Part shown: positions 1-10,804 of the stretch, one piece after another
How the letters are laid out: each line of letters opens with the position of its first letter
Position numbering within the stretch: the stretch's first letter is position 1
Origin: Scheffersomyces stipitis CBS 6054
Lineage: Eukaryota; Ascomycota; Pichiomycetes; Serinales; Debaryomycetaceae
Assembly (NCBI RefSeq): GCF_000209165.1
Contig: NC_009047.1
Span: forward strand, 682,001 to 746,000
DNA: 64,000 bases
Direction: 5' to 3'
Notes under the pieces: generated by a model
The model's input: only the letters and a program-made list of their open reading frames with translations
Told to the model about the DNA's origin: nothing
Databases searched by the model: none
Program-made: the position numbers and the translations under genes

Positions 1-3000
1 TTGATATGAGCAAATTCTTCGACAAATGCTGGATCGGGTGGCTGATTTTCTTTCTCGATCTCTTTCTCTCTAGCTTCCTCTTCTAATTCAGATAACTTCT
101 TCGATAAAATAAAAATTTTGTCTGAGTACTCTTCTTTGGCTATTCTTGCTGCATCATAATCAACTTTGAGCTTTTCAACAACGACTGAAAGTGATTTATT
201 TTCTCTTACTGAATCAGACAATTGTTCTTGCAAATTTTGAATTTCCAAAGATTGATTAGTTACCAATGTATTGAGTTGTTCAGTCTCTTTTTCCAAGGAG
301 CTTAATTTTGCAACCTGAATTTGGAGCTTTTCCACCTGTGCATTTTTCTGAGCAATTTCATCCTTGTGGCTCTCGACTTCCTTCTTCAAAGCTTTATTCG
401 TTCCTTCGAGAACCTTAATGTTTTCTTCTTCGAAAAGTTTTTGCTTTGACATTGTCTCTTGAATTTCTCTATCCTTCAGTTCTAAATCAGACTCCAGTTT
501 CGAAAGAAGATCTTTCAATTTCTTAACTTCATCGAGTAAAGATTCATGCTTTGGCAATATCAAACTGTTCTTCGATATCTCCTCCTCTAACTTTCTGCTG
601 AGCTGTTTCATGTCCTCCACTTTAGATTCACTACTTGACTTCAAAGAAGCATGTTCCTTTTTTAAATCTTCAATATGCTTTTCTCTCTCTACCTTCTCGA
701 GCTTGTGTTTCTTCACAACCAATTCCAAGTCGGCCAATTTGGACTTGAAATCATCACGTTCTTTAGTCAAGGATGACAAATCAGCAATATTCCTATTCGA
801 ATTTTCTGAAGACTCTTTAAGCTTGGAATCTAGTAGTTTCTTCTCTTCTGACAACTTATTGTTTTCTTGTTTCATTTGATTAATTTTCAGTTCGAATTCA
901 CGAATCCTTGACGAAATCTTAGCTTCTTCACTTTTTGCCTTCTCTAATTTAAGATCTTTGTCTTTAACCAAATTGGTAGTAGTTATGATTTCGTCTTCTA
1001 ATTTGTTGATTTGTTCCTTCAACTTGGTATTGTCGTTCTCCAAATTGTTCTTCGATGTTTCTACTTCTTCCAACTTGTTGACTTGCTCTTTCAATTTGGA
1101 ATTTTCATCCTCAAGGTTGCTCTTTGACTTTTCTGCTTCTTCTAATTTCAGACTTATATCTTTGACTTTTTCACTCATTTCAGCATCTTCAAGCACTTTG
1201 ACTGATTCTTCCAAAAGCGGTTTGATATTAATAAATAAATCCATCCAAAGACTTGAACTTCTAGATTCGTCCAACTGTTTCATAGTTCTTGCAATGATTT
1301 GGGCTGATTGAACTTCTCTGATCTTCTTTTGCAAGTTTGATCTTATAGAAGTTCCCCTAATTACACTTTGTACATCAGTGAATAATCTTTTCAAACTAAC
1401 ATCTCTCATTTCTTCCAATTTTCCAAGAATACCATTCTTAAAGAAAATTTTTGTCACACCGACTTTGAACGTATCCGGATCCAATTCGGCAAATCTCAAG
1501 ATCCGTTCACTGTTGGTCTTGAGGTCTTTGGTATATATCTCCTTTACGTTAATTATTGCATATCTTTGGTAGAATTCGTCAAACGTCATTCTATTTGGAT
1601 AGCCAGCTCTTGTAATTCTGATACCTTCCAAAACTCCGTTACACCTCAATTGGCTCAAAACGAGATTTTTGTCAAACTTGTTAGCTTTCTTGTTGAGGTT
1701 AGGCAAAATGCATCTTACGAAATGTGGTTCAGTGCATTCTAATTGGTCCATCAAATCTTTTAATTGATCTTTGTGTTTCAGAGAAGCAGTCTGCAACTTG
1801 GCACCTCTCTTGGGATCCACCACAAGATGTTCGTCGTTCTCAAACATATCCCTAATAAAATTGTTCGAAGAGTATGGAAGCAAGCTCAATAAATTTTCGC
1901 TAACAGGATCGGTATTCTTTTGTAACCAGCCATCTACATTATATTCGACCAATCCAGCATAATGATGAATGATAAATCCACTCTTGAACTTGTTTTGCTG
2001 AAACTTCTTGCTTTGGCCGCTAGCCCAATGATCTGCCAACTTTTCCATGAATGACTTATCAGAAGAATTTGGAATAACACATTCTTCATCTAAAAGCTTG
2101 AAAACACCCATAGGATTCTTTGTTTCTATCAAATCAATGGTGGGTTGTAAATCGAGACCGAAATCAATAAACTCCCATTGGATGGCTTCCTTCAAGTACT
2201 CGCTTTGTTCAAGAATAAAGGAGTGGTGGTTGAAAAACTGTTGCAACTTCTCGTTTGTATAGTTGATACAAAGCTGCTCGAAGGAGTTCATTTCAAAAAT
2301 TTCAAACCCTGCAATATCCAAGACTCCGATAAAATTGAGGTCTTCATTTGCTTGGTCAGAATCGTTTTCCAAATTGACATTGATTCTGGCTATTATGAGC
2401 TGGAAAAGCTTCTCATAGAGATGTTTGGCAAATGCGTCTATGGCGTACTTAGCCTCTGATGCCTTCTTGGACTTCTGAACAAATTCTCTGCCAGCCTTGA
2501 CTTTAGGCCTCAAGATATTATTGGTGAAGTCGCTTTGGTCTATTCCCAAGAGTTCCGTTATAATTTGCACTGGTGACTCCTGTGTGAAGCTTGCTTGTTC
2601 GGACTTCCAAGAGGTGAACTCCAAGTTTCCTAGATGCAATACTACGGCTAAGATCTGGAAAATGTGATTTATTTCGGAGACTTCAAAACCCATGATCTTG
2701 AATGCTTCCAGTAAGATATTGAACTCCTTGAAGTCGTCTACATTGGGAATGGTGATCTTGGGGTTGTTCAAGTATTTATACGTGGTGATGTCTTTGTTCA
2801 AGCCAAAGTTGGACAACTGGTCGTACCCTTTCAAGAATTGGTAAAATACATGATAGTTACGTTCCTGAGACGCCTGATATACTACTCTGGACTTCTCCAA
2901 GAGATAGTAGTCTATGTTGGCTCTACTGATTTCTCCTCGTGAAGAGAAGTATATCTGGATAAACTTACCAAATCTCGATGAGTTGTTATTCTTGATGGTT

Positions 3001-3668
3001 TTGGCATTTCCAAAGCTTTCAAGAATCGGATTTGCTTGAAGAATCCTGGTATCAATGGTACGAGAATGGGTGGAAATATCTCTGATTTTCTCTGGTGAAG
3101 ACGGCGTAGAGCCGCCTACAGGATGAGTTATCGATGACAAGTACTGGATGATCTTCTTCGTATTTTCCGTCTTCCCAGCACCAGATTCACCAGTCACGAG
3201 AATGGATTGGTTCTTTTTGTTGGACAAAAGATTTCTGTAAGTACCCTCAGCTGTAGCAAAGATGTGAGGAGGAGGCCTTTCGAAAACGTGAGAATGGTAG
3301 CGTTCAAGCGTTCGAGTATCATATATTGGAAGTGACTTATAGGGATTGATAGCGACCAAAAAAAGTCCAGAATATGTGTAGATCAAATCGTCATTGTATC
3401 TCAAATACAAGTTGTACACCACAGAGGGTTCGTTCAAGTGTGTCAACTCAGCCATATCATTGCACTTATTGAATTTGGCAGGGTTACAATTCTCAAGCTG
3501 GTCTTGCGGTACTACTCGTTGTGTTCCATTGCCGTTTCCACCGACTACTGTGACTTGACAGGTGCCGTCCTTGTTGTAATCTGTGATGTAGCCCTTGGTG
3601 AAAAGATCGTCTGTGTCTGGGATCCACACCCAGTTCTTCAGGTCAAACCCGTTATCGTCGGAAGACAT
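1..3668 (-). CDS. MYO1: Type II myosin heavy chain, 5' part (3' end outside window)
   Basis: The reading frame is open from the ATG at 3668 down to base 1 (about 1222 codons) and runs off the window, so the C-terminal tail is missing. The motor domain shows the P-loop GESGAGKT (about residues 159-166, coded near 3171-3194) and the relay segment LDIAGFEIFE (coded near 2290-2330). From about 1270 downwards the translation becomes a heptad-rich, Glu/Lys/Leu-rich coiled coil, interrupted near base 30-60 by a proline-containing stretch (ENQPPDPAF). A motor followed by a long two-stranded rod is the class II layout; the single fungal member, Myo1, builds the contractile ring at the bud neck during cytokinesis. 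The start gives an acidic N-terminus followed by the NWVWIPD segment typical of myosin heads. No intron is needed. Class II is firm; the symbol follows from there being one such gene in budding yeasts. Confidence 0.93.
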   Translation of the reverse strand, partial: MSSDDNGFDLKNWVWIPDTDDLFTKGYITDYNKDGTCQVTVVGGNGNGTQRVVPQDQLENCNPAKFNKCNDMAELTHLNEPSVVYNLYLRYNDDLIYTYSGLFLVAINPYKSLPIYDTRTLERYHSHVFERPPPHIFATAEGTYRNLLSNKKNQSILVTGESGAGKTENTKKIIQYLSSITHPVGGSTPSSPEKIRDISTHSRTIDTRILQANPILESFGNAKTIKNNNSSRFGKFIQIYFSSRGEISRANIDYYLLEKSRVVYQASQERNYHVFYQFLKGYDQLSNFGLNKDITTYKYLNNPKITIPNVDDFKEFNILLEAFKIMGFEVSEINHIFQILAVVLHLGNLEFTSWKSEQASFTQESPVQIITELLGIDQSDFTNNILRPKVKAGREFVQKSKKASEAKYAIDAFAKHLYEKLFQLIIARINVNLENDSDQANEDLNFIGVLDIAGFEIFEMNSFEQLCINYTNEKLQQFFNHHSFILEQSEYLKEAIQWEFIDFGLDLQPTIDLIETKNPMGVFKLLDEECVIPNSSDKSFMEKLADHWASGQSKKFQQNKFKSGFIIHHYAGLVEYNVDGWLQKNTDPVSENLLSLLPYSSNNFIRDMFENDEHLVVDPKRGAKLQTASLKHKDQLKDLMDQLECTEPHFVRCILPNLNKKANKFDKNLVLSQLRCNGVLEGIRITRAGYPNRMTFDEFYQRYAIINVKEIYTKDLKTNSERILRFAELDPDTFKVGVTKIFFKNGILGKLEEMRDVSLKRLFTDVQSVIRGTSIRSNLQKKIREVQSAQIIARTMKQLDESRSSSLWMDLFINIKPLLEESVKVLEDAEMSEKVKDISLKLEEAEKSKSNLEDENSKLKEQVNKLEEVETSKNNLENDNTKLKEQINKLEDEIITTTNLVKDKDLKLEKAKSEEAKISSRIREFELKINQMKQENNKLSEEKKLLDSKLKESSENSNRNIADLSSLTKERDDFKSKLADLELVVKKHKLEKVEREKHIEDLKKEHASLKSSSESKVEDMKQLSRKLEEEISKNSLILPKHESLLDEVKKLKDLLSKLESDLELKDREIQETMSKQKLFEEENIKVLEGTNKALKKEVESHKDEIAQKNAQVEKLQIQVAKLSSLEKETEQLNTLVTNQSLEIQNLQEQLSDSVRENKSLSVVVEKLKVDYDAARIAKEEYSDKIFILSKKLSELEEEAREKEIEKENQPPDPAFVEEFAHI

Positions 3669-4710
3669 GGTACTAAGCGGACGGTATTGTGCACGATCTG
3701 TGTATGCCTTCTCAGAAGATAACTGGGCAAATTGATAAGTCCGTTCTGCTAATGTTGACCTCTTGAAGTAGCTCGTTTAAGTTTTCATGTAGTAAACAAA
3801 ATTTCTGTCCAAAACAAAAATAGAGATTATCTGCAGGACGTGTTAGTTTTCCCCAGTCAAACAATGGTGAATAGCCTTCAAGGATTAGAATTCAGAATTG
3901 TTCGTGATTCAGCAGAAAAAAAGGTTGAAATCATCACATAGTTAGATTTGAAAGATACTGATTGTTTGAGAGGTTGTACAACCTGTTCATCTGGAAATTT
4001 TAGATCTATTCCTGCCGTGTGATTTGGTATTCGTCGGGTTCCACGTCTATTCCGTTTTGTGTTTGTGTTATGTCCCAATCGGGTAAAATGTTGCAATTTT
4101 CTTAACTATGGAGCGGGAAGAAATGGGTATAGCGAATAGGAATAACTGGTTCAGATTGATCTTTGGTTTAGAATTGTTCTAGCTAACTCAATGGGTATTT
4201 TCCATAATTATGATAGGTTGACTTTGCAATTTTCAAATTCAATATGAAATACAGAGGTTTGTCCATACATTTTATGAATATCGGTACAACTTTCAATAAA
4301 TGCAGTAATATGTTCAATACTTATGGTAAATACATGAAAATAAATCCATTAGAATAAGCTAGTCATTAATAACGGCATTACACACCCACAATCACTGATT
4401 TGTTCAGTTAGAAAGAGAATATTGTAACTATTCTCTTTTGTGTATTGCTTTCCTCAATATTTTGTAAATAAAGCTATGCATATAAACCTGCATATGTAAA
4501 TTTTGCAGCTAAATCACAAACCCAGAGACATACAAAAATTGAAGACGATCATATTGTATTGAATAACTAAATGCTCTAAGAGAGTAAGAATTGAAGGAGA
4601 AATACAGATACGATTAGCAGTAAAACAATAGGAAAAAAATTATGCAAATAAAGTGTTACTCATAAGCAAACTACGGTAAGCGACTATGAAGTTAAGTTAG
4701 GAAATGACTA
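3669..4710. other. Intergenic: MYO1 promoter side and CCN1 3' side
   Basis: AT-rich spacer between two minus-strand genes: upstream of MYO1 and downstream of CCN1. The longest ORFs here begin with TTG, lack any recognisable domain and are not credited. No tRNA, repeat or clear regulatory motif was seen. Confidence 0.6.
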
Positions 4711-6411
4711 TTAGACGTGCATGATAGGCGACGACCAGTTGTTTTCTCTCGACGCTGTGGCTGTCAAGGGAGAAAACTCGGTTTTGCTATTATTGGCGCT
4801 GGGAACAGAACCGATAGCAGACTTATTCTTACTAATTCTCGATTTGCTATTTCTGAGAATACTCGACGATCCAGAGTTGTATGTGGATTGCGACGAAATG
4901 CTAGCATGGATAGGTGTTACACAGGTGGAGCTGCTGTTATGTCTCCTGTTGGAGAAAACAGAGTACTGAGAGCTTGCAGAAGGTGGAGTCACAGGAGCTT
5001 GAGTGTGAGAGTCGTTATAGTTGAGACTAAGAGCCACAGGATTGTTGAAGATATGAGGCGATTGAGGAGGCTTGAGATCTTCAAGATCGTCTTCCATTTT
5101 GGGAAACTGCAACAAAACCTCGGCCAACAGTTCCAACTTAGCATCAATGGGCTCCTGGCTGATGATGGTTTCCTGGTTCTCGTAGATGCTCTGAATGATG
5201 AAGGTGAATCTCGAGTGGAAGTTGTTGATAACTTGTATGACACCGAGATTCTCATATTTTTTCGACAACACTTCTGTGACTTTGCTTAACTGAATAATGA
5301 ACATGAGAGCTGTGCGTTTGATGACAGCGATGGCATTATCGTCCAATCCACTCAAGAAAGCACCATGTACTTCTGGCTGTCTGTTCTCAATCTCATGTTG
5401 ATTGGATTCTTCGTCAAACTCGTCCTCAGTAGTAGAGTCGTCATAGTCCGATTCGTCGTCACAGTGAATGTAATCTGGATCGATGTCTTCAAGACTGGTG
5501 TGTCTCATGTTAGCGGCATTGACGATGTGGCTATAATAGCTTTCGTTATTGTTAGAATACATAGACTGATTTTTACGAGAGCGGGACTGCCTTACTCTCT
5601 TGGCCAACACCTTTCTCATTAACTCCTTCAAGGAGTCGGATGCATTGGGTATCTGAAGCATCGAGCAGGCCAACAAGTTGGCTGTGATTGACACCAAGGA
5701 CGTGGGCACAGACAAGAAGTACTTATCGTAGAGAGACAACTCACAGAAGAATCTAGCCACAGCAGTTACGGCCGAGGTAGTTGTGTTAGCAGAGTTGGAA
5801 GAAGACGAAGATTGCAACTTATTGTATTTACATGGCGTGGCATGGGTTGAGATCTTGCTGTGCGTGATAGCTAATTGCAAGCAGTCTTCCAATGTGGGAT
5901 GAGAGAATGACCATTCTAATGTGGAGAGAATGTGCATTTCCATTTGGATAAACATCTCTTCGTCGTATGCGTTTCTACACATGATGGTGAGTTCCTTCAA
6001 AGTGGGCACCCGCAGTTTCTTGTCTTCATATTTGCCAGCAATCCAAAGAGCAGTACAGCCTACCAACTGGTAATGACGTTTGAACACGATACGTTTGGCA
6101 CAGTACCTGTCGATGATGTTAAGACAGAGAAACAACGTCTGTGGCTGGAGCTTGAATGACGAGTGCAACTCAATGAGGAAATCCAAGAGAAAGGGTCTCA
6201 TGAACCACTGGATTTCAGGCTGGAGATCGATCATGGACGGATTCACAGACGAGAGGGCCTCCAAGTGGGACAATGTCTTGACTATGTCCTGGGTGTATTC
6301 CAGAGTCAACTTTTTGTTAGCCTGCGACTCCAAGAGCTCAAGCATGATGGAGTAGGGCTTTGGTTTGACATAGGAAGGGGGCCCGTAGTTCTTGGACTTG
6401 TGGTTCAGCAT
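4711..6411 (-). CDS. CCN1: G1 cyclin of the Cln/Ccn1 group
   Basis: Predicted 566-aa protein. I start at the ATG at 6411 ([10 protein letters not shown]), because the longer frame begins at a TTG. An N-terminal cyclin box covers about residues 50-190: it opens with [19 protein letters not shown], continues with [11 protein letters not shown] and the [18 protein letters not shown] helix, and ends with [11 protein letters not shown]. The second half is low-complexity, rich in Ser, Asn and acidic residues (near 330-350), with Ser/Thr-Pro sites, as in unstable G1 cyclins. Cln-type cyclins activate the Cdc28 kinase at Start. In C. albicans, as I recall, CCN1 lies beside CCT7 and close to RCY1 and MTL, the order seen here, which is why I prefer CCN1 over CLN3 or HGC1. 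The very long upstream region with TACGCGT sites suggests G1/S transcription. Family is very likely; the exact paralogue is inferred from position. Confidence 0.85.
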   Translation of the reverse strand: MLNHKSKNYGPPSYVKPKPYSIMLELLESQANKKLTLEYTQDIVKTLSHLEALSSVNPSMIDLQPEIQWFMRPFLLDFLIELHSSFKLQPQTLFLCLNIIDRYCAKRIVFKRHYQLVGCTALWIAGKYEDKKLRVPTLKELTIMCRNAYDEEMFIQMEMHILSTLEWSFSHPTLEDCLQLAITHSKISTHATPCKYNKLQSSSSSNSANTTTSAVTAVARFFCELSLYDKYFLSVPTSLVSITANLLACSMLQIPNASDSLKELMRKVLAKRVRQSRSRKNQSMYSNNNESYYSHIVNAANMRHTSLEDIDPDYIHCDDESDYDDSTTEDEFDEESNQHEIENRQPEVHGAFLSGLDDNAIAVIKRTALMFIIQLSKVTEVLSKKYENLGVIQVINNFHSRFTFIIQSIYENQETIISQEPIDAKLELLAEVLLQFPKMEDDLEDLKPPQSPHIFNNPVALSLNYNDSHTQAPVTPPSASSQYSVFSNRRHNSSSTCVTPIHASISSQSTYNSGSSSILRNSKSRISKNKSAIGSVPSANNSKTEFSPLTATASRENNWSSPIMHV

Positions 6412-6508
6412 TGTATGGAGAATGAAGTTATATGACAATTATGAATATGTTTAACTTGGTGAATGCGGTCAATTCGGATATATCGATATGTTTATATGTC
6501 AATATTGT

Positions 6509-6548
6509 TATGGTTGAATTTATATGGTTCAATTTTGTATGGTTGAAT
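6509..6548. repeat. Three 11-bp TATGGTTSAAT units near CCN1 start
   Basis: TATGGTTGAAT occurs at 6509-6519 and 6538-6548, and TATGGTTCAAT at 6523-6533. The array lies about 100-135 nt before the CCN1 ATG, in the likely 5' UTR or core promoter. Confidence 0.6.
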
Positions 6549-7003
6549 CCAATGGTGAAAATGTATGTGGTCGTATGGAAAAACGATGAGTATACTGTTT
6601 AGGAATACTATGAGTTATTGAGTATGCTAGTATACTCTAAGAGCAGTGAGAGAAGAGGTGATGTAGATGAAATGAGCGATAGACTTCTAAGCAAATTACC
6701 AATATTGCCAGAAAGGAGGAGACCAGAAATGAACGGAGTATAGTTATCGTAGAGTGTTCGTAAAGCAGCTCTATCTAAGCAGTACAGCACCAGACAAGAC
6801 CCCGAAAAACGAAAACCCAACTACCTGGAAGAAACAAGCCTGAGGTCAAAAAACCACCAAACACTGAGCAGACAGCCGAATTGGTTTTTTATAAACCTGC
6901 CGAAACCTTGGTTCCGGAATATATCCCAAATGTCACAGAATAGGTTGTTCACAGTAGTTAGTGTAAATTTTTTTGCAAGGAGAAGGAGGAGGAGCTCAGA
7001 TTG

Positions 7004-7010
7004 TACGCGT
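7004..7010. promoter_or_regulatory. MCB-type site TACGCGT, CCN1 promoter, site 1
   Basis: Exact ACGCGT core, the binding site of Swi6-containing G1/S factors (MBF/SBF), about 590 nt before the CCN1 ATG. Confidence 0.55.
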
Positions 7011-7485
7011 CTTAGTCGGAAGTAATTCCGGGGGTGCTGGGGTTCGGGCTGTCACCGCGAATTGGCTGGTACAACCGATTGTTCTGTAGGTTGCTGTAGA
7101 GCGATGTGCGGCCGGGCAAGCTATTAGCCTCAGAACGGAAATGGCCGTGGTTACAGAAGGAGGTTACTATGGGAGGAGTACGAGTCTGCGAGATAGAATG
7201 CAGAGACGTTGCAATTGTAGAGCGTTAATTGTAGCATAATTAGCAGAATTAGAATATAGTACGTTGGAGCGGAAATGTATGGCATAATTCAGTGTTTTAC
7301 AGTATACAAAGTGGTAATAGAATATACGATTATGAAACCGTCAAGAGGTAGTGTGAAAATGTTAATCTCTGGGAATTCAGTCTAGACTGCTAGCTCAAGA
7401 AAGTACCACCCCAGGCCATTCCAGCCAGAGAGACAATCTTACCCTCGGAAGTGCCTAGATCATGGAGAATGCCTGCAGGGCGCGG

Positions 7486-7492
7486 TACGCGT
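7486..7492. promoter_or_regulatory. MCB-type site TACGCGT, CCN1 promoter, site 2
   Basis: Second exact core, about 1.08 kb before the CCN1 ATG, with the same 5' T as the other two. Confidence 0.55.
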
Positions 7493-7676
7493 ACGAGCCG
7501 GTGCCAGGGATATATCACCAGGAGGTATTACACGACAATCTTACACGACAATTGAAGAATACCAGAGGGTCGTGTGTGGCCGTGAGCTGAAGTGGGAGTA
7601 GGTTTGATGTGTGAGTCGACATTCTTAAGGCAGAGATTCCATGACCTCGGAGATATTTTGTAGGAGTCGCTGCTGC

Positions 7677-7683
7677 TACGCGT
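7677..7683. promoter_or_regulatory. MCB-type site TACGCGT, CCN1 promoter, site 3
   Basis: Third exact core, about 1.27 kb before the CCN1 ATG; it sits within the palindrome CTACGCGTAG. Confidence 0.55.
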
Positions 7684-8114
7684 AGATATAGCGAAGAACT
7701 TTTGACACCACAAACGCCAAATTATAGCCCTAACTAAAGTAGTCCTAGCGAAAGCCAGAGAGAGCACACAAAGCGTGGTGGAGAATTGCAAAAGTCCACT
7801 TCGCTAGCGTTCTGTTCCAGGTAGTATCGCCCGTTTGGCTTCGATCTTGGAACCAGGTCTTCAACCTGTTACGGTAGCATTTTTAGTGCTTTCATAATGT
7901 GACAGAGGCTGGGCACATTGCCGTACATAATAGATCTAAATACTCAAGCTACACCTGGTCTGCTTGCTCTCTGAGGTTGGCTTTTCTACTTTATTTCTGT
8001 ATTCTCTACGTTTCTGTCCTATTCCGTCCAATTGTTACTATTGTCCGTCGAGAACAATATCGTCAACAAACAAATACACCTGGAAGCAGGTGCTCGCCCT
8101 ACTGGGCTCGTTTG

Positions 8115-8121
8115 TTTCGCG
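8115..8121 (-). promoter_or_regulatory. SCB-type site CGCGAAA on the minus strand
   Basis: TTTCGCG on the plus strand equals CGCGAAA, matching the Swi4/Swi6 consensus CRCGAAA. It is 1.7 kb from the CCN1 ATG, so its relevance is weaker than that of the MCB-type sites. Confidence 0.35.
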
Positions 8122-8590
8122 ATCTCTACCTGCGCTCCTTTTCCAGCTGTGCAGCCGATTGTGTTAGATTTTCGCAGCCGCTTTCATCACCAACTGTGCC
8201 CAAACCGGAATAATTCATTAGGAAGCCGCGTCCGGCTAGCTTAGTGCCCCAACTGGCAAGGTCGTTTAGTGTCACGGTGTATGTATCGTAAAGTATGCTG
8301 AGTGTCATTGTGTAATAGTTTAGTTACCATTTTGGCATGCTATTCTAGTCTTACTGGAACAGCTGATTGCCATAATGTGCCAGAACCATTTTTGCTTTCA
8401 TGTAACTTAGACAGAGCCATTGTCGTATCTTCATGTGAATCGTTCGCAACAGCCAAGACGCCGATCACTTTGTCAATACTACGGCTTCTTTCAAGTGTTC
8501 AGATCTGCGCAGCCAATTCACCCCCAATTCCATCCCTTCGCTTGTCGCTTGTGTCTTTTGGCTCCGCGACCTGAAATAACTCGCTTAAGT

Positions 8591-8610
8591 ACATTGTTCT
8601 ACATTGTTCT
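8591..8610. repeat. 10-bp tandem duplication ACATTGTTCT
   Basis: Two perfect copies side by side in the CCN1 upstream region, about 240 nt beyond the CCT7 stop. No function is evident. Confidence 0.6.
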
Positions 8611-8850
8611 AGTGTCACACTACCTAGCTATCGGGGTAATCCTTAACTATGTCCAAGTGTCCGTACAGGCCTCTCGATTTCCATTTTGACACATTATTAT
8701 TTCAATTCTACAATGGTTACAGCCTGGGAATCGTCTCTTCCAGGGTAGTCCTCTGGCAGCTCGAGCCTCCTTAAATTCAAGTTATTACTCTTCGTATTAT
8801 ATCCTACATCGGGTATTTTCTTTGTCTATACAAGTCTACCTAGTATTCCC

Positions 8851-10479
8851 TCAGTAAGCACCTCTACCTCTGCCACCAGCAGCTCCTTCGTCGGAGTTAT
8901 TGGAGATGGTCTCGTCTACAGACAACAACAACGTGGCGGCCTCAGTAGCAGATTGAATCGCATTCAATTTGACCAATGCTGGCTCCCATATGAAACTCTT
9001 CATGTTGTTCCCTACAGACTCCTTCTGGAAATCTATTCCGTACCAGATTTCGCCCTTAGCGTGGGCACTTCTGAGCTTGTTCAAGAGCTCAATGCCATCT
9101 AACCCTGCATTTTCACACAACTGTCTAGGAATGATTTCCAAAGCTTTGGCAAAAGCGGCGATAATCAACTGTTGTTTTCCTGGAACGGTTTTGGCGTAGT
9201 CCCTTAAGTATTTAGACAACTCCATCTCGATGGCACCACCTCCAGCAACGACACTGCTGTGGCTGACGGCTCTCTTGACAATCATAATGGCATCGTGTAA
9301 GGATCTCTCCACCTCAGCAATGACCTGCTCGGCTCCTCCTCTTAATACTAATGTACATGTCTTGGTTTGAGGACAACCCTGGAAAATATTGAATCTCTCG
9401 GAACCGATCTGAACTTCTTCAAATCTTTCACAGGTACCCAAGTCTTCTGGCAAAATGTTGGAACAGGTCGACTGGATGTTACCTCCTACCGCCTTGATCA
9501 CTCTGCCCATGTCTTCACTAGAAACTCTTCCAGCACAGAATATGTTTCTGTCAGCAAAGAATTGGGTAGCCAAATCACCAATAGGCAACTTGGACAAAAC
9601 TATGTTGGCACCAGTGGCAGCTATGGCTTCCAACTTGTTGAATATGATCTGCCATTCGGCATCTACAATAGCTTGGTAATCCTTGACTTCTTGGACACGT
9701 ACTTCAGCATTGTCTTTCTCGGCCTTCAACTCCAACTCTACGTTCAAGTTGACAATCTTGGGGTTGCTGAACTTTTTAGGTTGTTGTTCAAAGCCAGCAT
9801 ACGAGAAGGTCTTTTTGAAGGCTACACCGTCTACAAAAAGAGAGTCCTCCATGCTTCCACCTGGAACCTTCTTAATTCCAATCAACTTCTCATCCAAGTC
9901 TTCTTGATCTAAACTCAAAACAGCATCCACGACCATCTTGGTGAAGAAAGTCGAATTATTACTAATCAACTTGGAAGACATGGCAGTTGTGGCACACTTT
10001 TCCAACAACTGACGGAACTGCTCATCATTTTCTCTCTTTACATCCACAGCAAGCTCGTTGATTTTTTCTACGGCCAACTCACAGGCTTTTCTCAAACCTT
10101 TGGTGATCAAATGCGAGGACACACCATCTTCTATGAATGATTTGGCTTCTTTGAGCAACTCTCCAGCCAAGATTGTTACAGATGTTGTTCCATCACCTAC
10201 TTCAGCGTCTTGGGCACGTGATATATCAACTAGCATCTTAGCTGCTGGATGGACGATATCCAAAAGTTTCAAAATGGTGGCACCATCATTCGAGATGGTA
10301 GTTTTACCGTTGGAAGATACAATGAGGATGTCGGAGCCGAATGGACCTAACGTTGGTCTCAAGGTGTCTTGGATAGCAAGGCAGGCATTGATGTTGGAAA
10401 TGATGGCACCTTTACCCTGAGAAGTATCGGTTCCTTCTTTAAGGACGACAATTGTGGGAGTTTGACTTGTGAACGACAT
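8851..10479 (-). CDS. CCT7: T-complex chaperonin (CCT/TRiC) eta subunit
   Basis: 542-aa group II chaperonin, full length for the family. The N-terminus ([20 protein letters not shown]) is diagnostic of the eta subunit. The ATP-binding segments are present: TLGPFGSDI (about 44-52), [19 protein letters not shown] (about 63-81) and the catalytic loop GDGTTS (95-100). A second nucleotide-contact region, [11 protein letters not shown], lies near 400, and the protein ends in the glycine-rich tail [11 protein letters not shown] is the cytosolic double-ring machine that folds actin and tubulin; Cct7 is one of eight essential subunits per ring. The gene is divergent from MRPL36 across a 325-nt shared promoter. 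The ATG at 10479 is the only in-frame start that gives the conserved N-terminus. Confidence 0.97.
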   Translation of the reverse strand: MSFTSQTPTIVVLKEGTDTSQGKGAIISNINACLAIQDTLRPTLGPFGSDILIVSSNGKTTISNDGATILKLLDIVHPAAKMLVDISRAQDAEVGDGTTSVTILAGELLKEAKSFIEDGVSSHLITKGLRKACELAVEKINELAVDVKRENDEQFRQLLEKCATTAMSSKLISNNSTFFTKMVVDAVLSLDQEDLDEKLIGIKKVPGGSMEDSLFVDGVAFKKTFSYAGFEQQPKKFSNPKIVNLNVELELKAEKDNAEVRVQEVKDYQAIVDAEWQIIFNKLEAIAATGANIVLSKLPIGDLATQFFADRNIFCAGRVSSEDMGRVIKAVGGNIQSTCSNILPEDLGTCERFEEVQIGSERFNIFQGCPQTKTCTLVLRGGAEQVIAEVERSLHDAIMIVKRAVSHSSVVAGGGAIEMELSKYLRDYAKTVPGKQQLIIAAFAKALEIIPRQLCENAGLDGIELLNKLRSAHAKGEIWYGIDFQKESVGNNMKSFIWEPALVKLNAIQSATEAATLLLSVDETISNNSDEGAAGGRGRGAY

Positions 10480-10804
10480 TTATGCTTATGTGAGTATATA
10501 TACTATTACGTAGTCGTAAACTGCACTAGTCAAACAAAAATAGACGGTAGAAGAGAAAAGAAATGAACTTCCTATGAATTGTAGATTTGAATCAAGAACT
10601 TTTGTCTGAATTTGTTAGTAAGAACTTTTTGAATTTTTCAACGAGAATCTCGCAGTTCGACGGTTGGCACACGACACAGAATTTTTCACTTTATATGGAG
10701 ACAATAGAGTTAGTTCTTGTTAATTCAAATTACATTTCGTAGCCATTCCATATCTATTTCTATACATATTCTGCCTGTTGTTCAGTGGGTTTGATATTAG
10801 TCTA
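10480..10804. promoter_or_regulatory. Shared promoter of CCT7 and MRPL36
   Basis: Divergent promoter between two housekeeping genes. A TTG at 10778 would extend the MRPL36 frame by nine codons but is not expected to be used. I saw no clear regulatory motif. Confidence 0.5.

Larger units (their letters stand above)
6412..8850. promoter_or_regulatory. Long (2.4 kb) upstream region of CCN1
   Basis: This gap separates the CCN1 start from the 3' end of CCT7, also on the minus strand, so it should all be CCN1 upstream sequence plus a short CCT7 3' UTR. Many stretches, for example 7000-7150 and 7440-7500, look clearly more GC-rich than other spacers here. ORFs of 60-104 codons inside it have no recognisable domain and mostly overlap one another on both strands. 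It contains three TACGCGT sites, one TTTCGCG, a short TATGGTTSAAT array and a 10-bp tandem duplication, listed separately. A noncoding RNA cannot be excluded. Confidence 0.6.

Noticed and set aside
4717..5289. 190-codon plus-strand ORF
   Set aside because: Lies wholly antisense to the conserved CCN1 coding sequence and has no recognisable domain.
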